Assembly: GCA_018398585.1 (NCBI GenBank)
Contig: JAGTTD010000002.1
Coordinates: forward strand, 33,100,186-33,164,185
Reading direction: 5' to 3'
DNA length: 64,000 bases
DNA from: Simmondsia chinensis
Taxonomy: Eukaryota; Streptophyta; Magnoliopsida; Caryophyllales; Simmondsiaceae
How positions within the stretch are numbered: the stretch's first letter is position 1; each line of letters begins with the position of its first letter. A program made the translations under genes and the position numbers. This document shows positions 39,608 to 50,300 of this stretch, piece after piece. The notes below the pieces were generated by a model. It did not search any database. It was not told the origin of the DNA and saw only the letters and a list, made by a program, of their open reading frames with translations.

Positions 39608-42460
39608 ATGGCTTGGAGAGGACAATTATCGAAGAGCTTGAAGGAGCTCCGTATTCTCTTCTGCCAAACATCTCCTGCAAGTGCAGAGGCCAGGTACTTC
39701 ATTGACCTCTCTTTCTCCCCTCATTCATCACTCTCCCCCTCTACCTTGAGCATATAGTATAAAACTATATTAGATAGTTGTTGTCTTGTTCTTTGGTAGG
39801 TTAGTGGGCTTAAGAGTGAGGGAATCTGGACGTAGGACTTGTCCTAGTGTCTCAAGCATTAGTAATGTTTTTGCATTGGACCAAGGCTTCATTGATGGAT
39901 GATTGTTGCCTTCTCATGAGTTCCGTCTCTTTCAAATAAACACTAAGAGATTTTTGTGATCTTATGTTAGAGCCTTCATTGAGAAGAACTACAAGGATCT
40001 GAAGACGCAGAACCCCAAACTTCCAATTATGATCCGTGAAGCCCGTGGGGTTGAGCCTCAGCTTTGGGCTAGATATGGTAAGGACTACCTGGACATCATC
40101 TTTTGACTCTTAATACTTGTCTGACTTTTTTTTTGGGGACAATGTTTGACTTTACTGTCTACTCAAATGCAATCATTAAGCTATTTTGCTTCCAGCCTAT
40201 AGATATAGTAAGCGTTATGCATAGTGATATTAGGTAAATTGGTGACTTGGTAGGATTGTATGGATCTCAATGAATAGATAATTAGGCTGAGTGACATGTG
40301 TCCTAGGCCAACAAGACTGCCATCCAGTGATAAAACACTAGCAAGGTTGAGATTATGGCACAAAAGGTTCGAAGTTATCTTCACTCCAGCTGGCCTCAAA
40401 AAAAGGATCTGAGTCTTCTTAATAGGATCGCCAACTTGGAGGCCCTCATCATCTTTTAAGAATGCAATATCCATAAAACTATAAACTGGTATTACATTCT
40501 TCCGAGGCACTTATGTGTCTACTGGTGCGGGTAACCTTAACTGTAATAGATTATCAATGTACATATTATGGAATATTTTTTTCCAATTGTGCCGTTTCTC
40601 TGGAGGAATGAAAAATGTGTGTGATATTGATTGACTATTTGATAATTTGTTTTGCTAAATAGTTAACTGTTTATTTGATTTTTGATCATGACTATGCTGA
40701 GGAGATATTGCACCATCTATTTAAATGATGTGGAGCTATGTTCGTGGACATAATTTCTTTTGCTTGCAATTTGAGGCAGCCACGACTCCTGGATAAGTTA
40801 CATACTGTTCCATTGACGGAATACATATTGGTTAAGGATAATAGTCAAGGCAACAAATGGACTTTTATGACCGACCCTTCCATATTGAAAATAAATGTCA
40901 TCTAATTGATATTACCAGTATGAGAGGTTGAGTTTTCCATTCTTTTGGTGTTAACACTTAACTGTACATTTGGAGAGTATCGTGGCTTGTATCTCTATGG
41001 GTGCTGATTGTTTAGGGAGGTATCATGGCGTCAAATCACGAATGATTGCAATGTCACACAACTGTAGTGCTGCGAACAATTTGCAAAGGGTTGTGAGTTG
41101 GATTTCTTAAGGGAACATAAATTGCGTTTAGACTTGTTTGCAAAGTTGTGAACATTGACATTATACCATAGTAGATCTTTACATGTAAATAAATTTATAA
41201 ATATGTTTTAGTAAACAGACTACAATATACATGTATTATGGAGCCTGTTACAAAAGTATTGTTACATAATGAAGTTCAATTGCACTACGGTTAGCTCAAA
41301 ATCTACTACATAATGGTTTTCAAATTTTGAGTGAAGACCTTTATTTGATTCCATAGATAGTACTGCATTGCTTGAGAGTTATCTATAAGAGCATCCACCC
41401 AAGCTGGTAAAATTGAGAAGGATTTTCTTTGGAAAAATGCCTGTTAATTTACCATGGAAGTCGGATTAGGAGTAGGTTAACGTTGGATTTCACCTTGGGA
41501 AAAGGTTTATAACTTTGAGGAATAATTGATGACAACTAGTGTTGGGATTCAAAAGGGTGCATCTTTCCTTTCTTCTACTTCTCTTCATAAATCAATCAGT
41601 TCAGGCAGAACCCAAATTTGGCTTTTTTTCCCCCACCTATAAGATGTCCATGCTAGGGCGTGCAATGGTAAAATGTTGACCGTGAAAATTGATCTAAAAC
41701 CACTTTTCTTGAATGATAGTTTATCTACTATGTCCGTGTTTCTATTACTCCGGTAATCCTGGTAATGTATAGAATTCCCATAAGAACCTATGCCAACTCT
41801 AAGGTAAATACCCGGGTCAAGCTGAAGCAATCAACTTTAGAGCCTATTTATCCAAGCTTCTTTTCTAGAAAAAGATTATTTTCCGGGAAAAACATGTTTT
41901 TGAGAATTTGATTTGGGAAGAAAACTGCTAAGGAACAAAAAAAATAGTCATTCTTCTATGAAGTAGAAGTAGAGGTAGAGGTCAACTAAAAATTTTTCAG
42001 ACAAATTAGTGACAATTAGTATCGCATGGAAAAATTGCTTTTAAAAGGCCAAAAAAAAAAAAAAAAAGGGTCTTTTTACAGTTTGACCAAATAGGCCCAC
42101 AGGCAGCACACCCCAAATTCGGCCTTCTTTTCTCAGATGTGGTCTGCAAAGGGTAAAATGTTGACCATAAAAATTAATCTAAAACCCCATTTCGTGATAG
42201 AATTAATCCGATACATCAGTGTTTCTGGCATCTTGCACATCCGTAAGTTGTAGCTGGTTTAGCGTTCATCATTTCCCGTGAAAAATTAGATGCTTAGGAA
42301 TAAGATCAGTGATGTAGCACCGCAAGTTTCCATTGTGAACGTCGATTTTGATGCAGATATGGGAGTTGAGCGTGGGGTGCGTCTAGATGGCATGAACGAG
42401 GCACAAATCTCAAAGGCGCTTGAGGATCTTGTGAAAGCAGGGGTGGCTTCCAAGGCTTGA
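39608..42460 (+). CDS. NDUFA2: NADH dehydrogenase (ubiquinone) 1 alpha subcomplex subunit 2 (complex I B8 subunit)
   Basis: An accessory subunit of mitochondrial complex I with a thioredoxin-like fold (L51/S25/CI-B8 domain). Three coding exons: 39608-39693, 39971-40077, 42357-42460 (86+107+104 = 297 nt, 98 aa), with phases 2 and 1 matching and GT-AG borders. The protein starts [20 protein letters not shown], contains [39 protein letters not shown] and [12 protein letters not shown], and ends VKAGVASKA. The length agrees with the plant family (about 97 aa). No cleavable presequence is expected. Intron 2 (2279 bp) is long and contains a local duplication. All family features are present, so it appears functional. 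Confidence 0.95.
41590..42245 (+). repeat. Diverged direct duplication in B8 intron 2
   Basis: Two blocks (about 41600-41750 and 42100-42235) share CAGGCAG, CCAAATT, GGCTTT/GGCCTT, GGTAAAATGTTGACC, AAAATT, ATCTAAAACC and TCCGTGTTTCT/ATCAGTGTTTCT. Non-coding. A short A run (about 42050-42067) lies between them. Confidence 0.6.
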
Positions 42461-42779
42461 TGCTTCCAACGCTCCCTACGATAAGTTACAACAAAGCTTC
42501 TTTGCTCTGGTTTCCAGGTTTCAATCAATAAGGCCTACCAACATTGCATTTTTCTAACTGCTGCATATAAATTCTGTCAGCATGTAATGTGATAATGATT
42601 TGGCTGCTCATACTGCTGCATTTTTAACTTATAAGAGCATGTGGCTTGAACGGTTAATTTTGGGTATAAACTTCCAAAGTTTAATGCCATGGGTTAATGG
42701 TGCAGCAACTAGCAATTTAATGGCTGGTACTGCTTTATTTGGATTGGATTTTGTAAACATTTTTCTGCTTTTACTTTTT

Positions 42780-42906
42780 AGGTTTGGGCGCCTTTCAGAA
42801 ATAGCCTCTCTATAGGATGCTCTGTAGGGGTAGGGCTGTATACTTGTCACCGTCCCCAAACCTTGCCTTGACGGGAGGCCTTTGAGGCACTGGGTTAGAT
42901 GTTGTA
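42780..42906 (+). mobile_element. Diverged SINE body, copy l
   Basis: TTAGGTTTGGGCGCCTTTCA, AGAAATAGCCTCTCTATAGG, GTAGGGCTGTATACTTG, CGGGAGGCCTTTGAGGCACT, GGGTTAGATGTTG. Starts at the body boundary and has no 5S head. About 320 bp downstream of the B8 stop. Confidence 0.7.
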
Positions 42907-43670
42907 TTCAATATGCGTTCAAGTTGTCTTTTTTTGAATCCCATAAATCGACCAGTACATGGCTCGGTTGATTGAATTTTGAACTCCATTGACTGATCTA
43001 ATACTATGTTTGTTTTGACCAAAAACCTTTCTTTTGTCCAAATTCAATTGTTTCTTTGTATAATTTTATTTTTTTATTTTTAGCAAATTGTATAGTTTTA
43101 TTGTAACAATCATAAATACACAAAATATTTTCCTCTATTGAGTGGAAATTGATTTTGCCCTCAAGGAACAGGGAAAACACTTTCCTTCACGGAGGGAAAT
43201 ACATTTCTTATGGTAATTTTATGTTATATGCTTCACTTTAATCTCAATTTGGCCAATTGAAAAACTCATACAAATTTGTAAAACAAAACCATCTGCTTTA
43301 GCTATAAAGTCAAAAGTTTAAAGGAAAAAAAAAAAAAAAAATTTATATGGAATAATTTATGAAGGTTGGTTTTTCATTAAAAAAATATTTTCCGTTTTAC
43401 CGAACAGAGACTAAACATTTTCTATATATGTAGGTACCCACTTTCACTAATAAACGTCTCGGGCACAGATGTTCTAAGAGCATCTCCAAAGGTTGAGTGT
43501 GATGACGTACCAAACTAAATACAGATTCAAATTAAGCTTATACATGGCTTTTCTCCATCTCTTTACCACATCCATAAGTCAAAACACGATTAATTAACTA
43601 AATACATTCTAATAATGATGAGAGACTAACCGCAATAATTTGATCAATTGAGTTTTCTTTTGGTTTTAAG
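42907..43670. other. Intergenic AT-rich DNA, no gene seen
   Basis: Contains an A run near 43325 and a CTAAGAGCATCTCCAAAGG word (about 43473), common at the ends of plant MITEs, but no second end was found. Confidence 0.5.
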
Positions 43671-43671
43671 A

Positions 43672-43765
43672 TTGGGAGTTTTTCGAAAACAGCTTCCTTT
43701 TAAGATAGCATTCTACAAGACTTGCTGTGGCGAGAGCCTTTCTGAGAAACTGAGCGGTGGTGATG
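43672..43765 (+). mobile_element. Possible decayed SINE body, copy m
   Basis: TTGGGAGTTTTTCGAAAACA, GCTTCCTTTTAAGATAGCA, GGCGAGAGCCTTTCTGAG follow the order of the SINE body but lack the middle GCTGCGTACATC word and the TTG tail. Low certainty. Confidence 0.35.
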
Positions 43766-43799
43766 GTTGTCGAGTTTTCTTTTGGCATTTTTGTCGACC

Positions 43800-43965
43800 T
43801 TTTCTCCTTCTACAAAGGCCAAAGAAAACATTAGAAGTCCTTTTGAGAGATGGATCCACTTAATAGGAAAAGAAGCAACATGGACCATCTTAGCCGCAAA
43901 ATCAGCAACCATATTAACCTTCTTGAAGAGATGTGTGAAATCAGCACGCTTATATTTAGAACGTG
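43800..43965 (-). pseudogene. RNase H-like fragment, probably from a LINE ORF2
   Basis: On the minus strand, THLFKKVNMVADFAAKMVHV resembles the end of the plant LINE RNase H domain (HxxREAN.VAD.LAK). The region to the right (to about 44400) is stop-rich and may hold older parts of the same domain. No ends or TSD. Confidence 0.4.
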
Positions 43966-44432
43966 AATATCTAACTGGATATTATAAATTCTAAAGTTGC
44001 TTTATTACAGTTTTGATGACAATTTCATTATTCTATTTTAATTCTCTTAAATGCTTGATTTAAGGCGTGACGTATACCCTCACTTATGTCATGACTTTTG
44101 CCATAATGATTGGCGCTACGCCAAATAGGAAGTTTCTGTTCAAATAGAGTGATTTGCATGATCTCTAACAATAAATCTTGCTACCATCTCTGCTTTTACT
44201 GAAAAAGCGCTCTATTGATACTAGTGACCATACTTATCGACCTTGTTACGAGCTCTTCATTTAGTAAGAGGATGAATTGCCACCAACATCGTTCTCATCA
44301 GAGGGTCCTCAATAAACTGAGAAGCTTTATTGTTTTTGCTTTTGCCACTATGGCAGCCAGCCTTTGTGTCACACCGTCAAATTTTCGCAGAACCAGGATA
44401 GGAAATTAGGAGATGGTATGGTAAAGTTGGGA

Positions 44433-44487
44433 GAAACAGCCTCTCTTTAGGTTAACACCCTGAAGGGGGAAGGCTGCCTACATCAAC

Positions 44488-44541
<54 letters not shown>

Positions 44542-44587
44542 ACCCTGTGTAGGCGGGAGCCCTTAAGGTACTGGGTATGTTCCTTTT
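44433..44587 (+). mobile_element. SINE body, copy n, with 50-nt C run and 16-bp TSD
   Basis: A perfect TSD, TATGGTAAAGTTGGGA, at 44417-44432 and 44588-44603. Body GAAACAGCCTCTCTTTAGG, AAGGCTGCCTACATCAAC, then 50 C (44490-44539), then GGACCCTGTGTAGGCGGGAG and TACTGGGTATGTTCC. The 5' end is truncated inside the body. Confidence 0.9.
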
Positions 44588-44603
44588 TATGGTAAAGTTG
44601 GGA

Positions 44604-47200
44604 AGGAAAACTCTTAGCCTAGGCCCTAGACAAACTCATACAAAAGTAATGATTTCAAACATATCATGGTAAAAAAAAAAAAAAAACACGGCTACATGAG
44701 TCATAGCCAATACGGCACGGCTAGCATGTTAGTCTTTCCAATACCATTTTTAGCAAGAGTATTGGCAATATGGCTTCTTGATGTTGATGGGAGATCATTA
44801 GACTCAATAAGTTGGGCCTTACATGTCTAGATTATGTTGATGCGGAGATTTAGGTTCCAAGGTGCACTTTCTGGATTAATTTATCGTCTCCATAGAATCC
44901 TATTTTAAGAGAATTTTAAAACCTCGTATTCAGTCAGCGCTTGAGGTATCGCTAATAAATTTGCTGCGTTTGAGTTTTGAATGTCGATTGCAATGGAGAA
45001 CGCTGCTTACATTCCAGTTTGTGAATAATGATAACATGAGCATTTTTCTTCAAATATAATATAAATAAATACAAATTCGGATACTATTTACAATATTCCA
45101 TTAATCTGTTTAATGACAATAACAATTAACAAGATCCATTCACTCTTAATGTGATGGAGAGTGGGCACCATGTCACTGCAACTTGTTTTCAATTTTTTTT
45201 TGCCTTTTTATTCGCGCCTCTTCTTTCTTTAATTTGTGATACTTTAAACCAAAAAAAAAAAAAAACATTTTTTACAGTTGGGTCAAACACGCCCTTAATG
45301 AGCTTTGGCCCTAATAAATAACAAAACAACGAGGTAGCGTTTTTTTTTTTCCCTCCACATAATTTACCTTTTTCCTCTCATTTGTTTTGTCATTTTAACT
45401 CCAATAGAAAAGAAAAAGAAAATGTTACATTTACCTAATTTTTAAAATCAAAACCGGTACCCAATAATTACAGAAGATATTGGTTGAATTATGGTCACAT
45501 GGAATTAGTATGTTTAATATTTGATATAACTTCGTATTTATAAGCTAGTCGAACCAATAGGCTTGAAGTGGCATGACTGAAACTAAGATAAACTGTCAGA
45601 GAATTCTCCTGTTTAGCCGCTTGCTTGGTTTGGGCTTTTAGCGGCAAGCCTTGTAATTTGGCAATTAATTTATAATATGGAGCAGAGATTCTAGACAATT
45701 TTGTCCCTCTTGTGTTCAATTGAAATTAGTAATTACATATTTTAAACATGTCAAAAATTAGTGCAATATTGCCCTGATTCTCTTGACCGATGTATTGTAA
45801 TTCGTTTGTGCATGCAATACTAATTATTGTAAGGATTTATTCCAATCTTGATGGTTGTCTATGATCATAAAAACAATAAATACTAATAATGTTCATACAA
45901 TGTAAGTCGTTATTCTTCTCATTCTTTTCCTCTTTTCTCTTTTTTTGGTGTTTTTGGTATTAATTGCTTTGTTGTTGTTTCGGTTTGTATATGTGCTGAT
46001 AGATCTCATTTTCAAGGGTTTTGGGTCGGTTTCTTGAATCTAAAACCTTCCAATAATATTAAATAATTACTTCTTATGTAAACTTGTCAAACATGATATT
46101 ATTACAAAAACCTCAATGAAGACCAATGAAATTTCACACGTCAGTATGTAATCAGAAACACCTACTAATTTGTCGTAAATATCACCTTTTAGATATAGTA
46201 GAGAAATTTGAGAAGTTAACCACTTCATGGCCGAAGTTCTATCTACGTATTTTTATGGGTGAATTCGGATGATAGAGGCACCCCACTCGGGGGGGCGGGG
46301 GGTGGTTGAATATATGTATAAAGATCAACATTAATATTCTATAAAGATATAATCCTTACCTTCATAAAAAATATCAAACTTTCCCATTTGAAAGCATAAA
46401 TGGTAAATACGTTATAATAGGGGGAAATAAAACTATACAACTTACCCATCATGGCAGAAGATAAGTGAGCGTATAGAGAATTACTCTTGACCAAAAGGTC
46501 TAGAGCTCGATCCCTTTTCCCTGAACTTCTTCCTAAGAAATCCTTAAGTTAACTAGCTTCTATGGTATGTTGGTTGCCTCATGGGTTGGGATTTACTAGG
46601 TAAGGGACACCTAACTTAACTACCTAATAATAAAATCTACCTAATAACTTAAACTTTTGGAGTAATTCCTTAACGCAATAGATGCAATGTTTATGTTGGC
46701 TTGATGCTAACACGAACAAGATCTTTATCAAAGACAAGTTACAAAAATCTCAGAACTAATACCATCTCCCAAAGAAAATCTAATTACACCCATTATTCAT
46801 GTCAATTCACATGAATTCACATGTGAACCTAGTAGAATCCATACATTGGCGGCACGAGAGAAAAAAGATCAATATATAAGCTTAGTGGGCTACTCCACCT
46901 AATGTCAATTGGTTTTAGGTCGGAATCCCACTTGGACTTATATGTGGACCTCATATATACAAGTTCTGTAGGTCGGGCACTCAGGTGAAGATTAACAATC
47001 CAAACTAAATTGAATTAATTGAAGTAGGTAAATCAATTGGATTAGTCATTGTTTCTCATCTCCACAACAAATCAGTAAGTCAAAGAAACATATAATGATG
47101 CCAAAAATTATTTATGATCACCAGTTAAATCACCCTATTCTACATTTCACAAACATATACAAACAGCATTAGTGTTATAAAATGAACTTACTCAAGCCAT
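44604..47200. other. Intergenic DNA, no gene; LTR-derived fragment R copy 3
   Basis: About 2.6 kb without a supported gene. 46795-46985 contains, inverted relative to the other two copies, CACATGTGAACCTAGTAG, AAAAAAGATCAATATATAAG and CTACTCCACCTAATG with CAATTGGTTTTAGGTCGG. A tRNA-like stretch (GTCTAGAGCTCGATCCC near 46500) is noted but not called. Confidence 0.5.
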
Positions 47201-47316
47201 GGGGTTCACATCTTTGAAGAACCCGAGCCTCGTGGATGAACCTCAAGCATGGCCAGTTATGGCCATTTTCTCGGTCTAGTGATCACACGAGCTGAAAAGT
47301 CGACATGTATGTGCCA

Positions 47317-50300
47317 TCAAAGCTGCATATCATTCAAAATTTCGTCAATGATTTCGCCCGTGATTAAGTATTCTAACTCCTTACCCAGGACATTAATCTC
47401 CTCATCAACAAGATTAAGCCAAGGTGTGACATTCAGATCATGAGCCATCAAATCATTGAGCGAGTACGAGGATGGTTCATCCCGAGGGTATAAATACTCA
47501 CTAATCATCTCCCACACCTGAGCCAACAGCTTTTTACCTGTTAGCATTGTTGGTCTGCTTACTCGTCTTATGAATTTGGACAATATCCTGTGTGGCCGGA
47601 GTAGATTTGCAAGTGTTTCATTCAATAAATCGAATAATAATTTATGTTGTAGAATTCGTTCATTGTGATCCTTGGCAACTCCATGATCTTCGTTGGTTGA
47701 TGTAGTGTAAGTGTCTTCTACCTTTTCAAATACCCAGTTGCTGATGGGTTTTACAAAGGGATCCCATCTTGAAAAGGATTGATTCCATGAACCTTCATAT
47801 AATCCAGAAGCAACGAGCAAATCTCGGATATAGGCTTCCGCTTCATCTTCCAAGTCAAGTACCTCGGCTTCTGAATGATCGTCTGTTATAGTTGTGACTT
47901 CAGATCCATCGTACTCAAGTCGTTTCAATTGCTTCCTCAACTCTACAACATAAGAATTTGATGAGAAAAATCAAATGATCAACCTTTATATAAGGATCAG
48001 AAGATCCGCATATAGTTGTTTACAAATGGAACATGGGTTGCAGAAGCATCATGATGTTAGTTTTACGCAAGCAGAGACCTACTTCTTTGAGGCAATACAT
48101 GATTTACGGTTCAAAATGAAGGCGATATTTCAACAAAGTATGTGGTCACTAAAGCTATGCTCAGAGTCTTTCAGATTGAGCGTGAGCAGTCCAAACATAA
48201 ATATAACAACTCTGATTAGCTTAATAGATGAAAGGATAAAGGAATTTAATCAAGGTGCACGTATAAAGCATTTACCATTGTAATATAGAAACAGAGATGC
48301 ATCAAAGATCTCCTTCAACAACAACAACAGTCCCAGTGCCTCAAGGGCTCCCGCATAAGCAGGGTCTGGGGGGTAGATATATGCAGCCTTCCCCCTTCAG
48401 AGTGCTACCCCGAAGAGAGGCTGTTTCCGAGAACCCATCAAAAACCTCCTTATACCAAGAAAACAAGAAAAAGTTCACCAACTTCCTCCATTTTTCCCTT
48501 CAATATTGGAACTAGACTGTACAAGTAACATTTATGCAGTCATGGATTTAGTATTGCGTGGATTGCAGAGAACAACTAACTCAAAAACAGAATTTTTCGA
48601 TATAAATAGACTTATAACGATTATCCTCCAACTATTGACAAATGGATGATGGAAATTAATTTTTATACAAAATCTAGTCCACCACACAGCTTGTGACTTG
48701 TACAGATATTGCATGTTTATGCCGCAAGAAAAGGTCATGGAACCAAATATTGAGGCACAAGTGACACATTAAACCCGAGAAATTCTTGAGAAAATCCAGG
48801 TGACATGCTCTATGCGGCGGACTTGCTTCTTAGGTTGGGGGTCCTCGGGAACAGCCTCTTTTTAGGGTAGCCCCCCGAAGGGGGAAGGCTGCGTATATCT
48901 AACCCCCCCCCCCCCCGACCGTGCTTAGGCGAGAGCCCTTGGAGGCACTGGGTTTGTTGTTGTTGTTGTAAATTCTTGAGAAAATATCATTTAATTTCTT
49001 TTTTGACTTACCATTAAGATTAGAGCTGATCTCCCTGAAAACGTTACCAACACTGTGATCTCCTACTGAGGTCACATCAGAGGTTGATAATGGGCTGGGA
49101 TGATCTGCTGGCTTCCATAACTCGTCATGTGCGTAACTGCAGACAGATGCAGGACTAGGTGGCACCTCGGTAGCATTCTCCTACGGCACAATAACATGTA
49201 AGATAGTGATATAGCCCAGGGAGGAAAACCAAAAAATTAATTGAGAAAAGAGATAGGTGAAACTCTATACTTACTTGCCTATCAGTCAAGGTCATAGCTG
49301 GAGACACACTCTCTACATCTTTCATTGAGTCGAATTCGATATCTTGTGGTACATCAAATGACTGGAACCTTCTACGAAACAACCTTCCTTTAAGAGTGAA
49401 ACTATACTTGATGCTGGAGACCTTCTCTCGGAAATTGAATCTCTCTTTCTTTTGACCATTTTCAAGAGCTTCATGTCTCCTCTTGATGTGAGCCCCAGTT
49501 GAAATATGCCGATCCTCCAGAAGGAGCTTTCCGAATGAGGTTCCAGCTACAGGAGCAGACAAAGATCTAACCAGGCTCCTAGGGGAGCACTTGTCTTGGG
49601 TTATTCTTTCATCGTTTAATTCATGTCTGAAGGATCTTACTTGTGCTTCACCGTCGTAATTGTTATCAAGCCAATGGTGCCTTCCGTGTTCAGCATTCAA
49701 AATATCTCTTGCTTGCTCGAGTCGTGCCCTTGGACTATCGAACGTGGATGGACTCAAGCTGCCACATGAGGAGTTCTGAAGACCAGGATAATTTTCTCCA
49801 TTGAGGACATTCTTCAGCCTATCTGACAAGAATTTCTTTGTATGTCTGCTGATGAATTTGGGAGAGTTTGGCTCATTGAGCTGGATTTCACTTTGATATG
49901 ATCTTGTAGATTTGGATCGATGCAAACTCGTATCATGCTCCCCGACAACACTTTCTCTAACCTGCTTCGTGAAATGCTGATGAGAATCTCTTGAATAAGA
50001 TGGTTTTTCTTTGTAAGGGGTCTCAATCCCTCCACCTCTAACCATAGGGCTCTTCCTTAATGTTTTCCCTTGCAGCTCGCACGTCAGCCTTTCCTTCACC
50101 TCCTCAAGTAGATCTTCTATGCAGTCTCTACCTTCAACAGAGCAAGAAGAACTGACCCAAGACTCATCGTTGGTGTTAAAACTGTCAGGACCAGGCTTCA
50201 AAATTACTATCCTGCTCCTTGTAGGAGCAGAAGATCTGTCAGAGCTCTTATCAGAATCAATCAGGGAGAGTTGGTCGAAGTCTCCACCTGGGCTTCTGCT

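Noticed and set aside
40181..40510. 109-aa antisense open frame in B8 intron 2
   Set aside because: No recognisable domain or splice context, within an intron; could be a pseudogene piece but unsupported.
46450..46620. tRNA-like stretch (GTCTAGAGCTCGATCCC)
   Set aside because: Only a box B-like word; no box A at the right spacing or cloverleaf.
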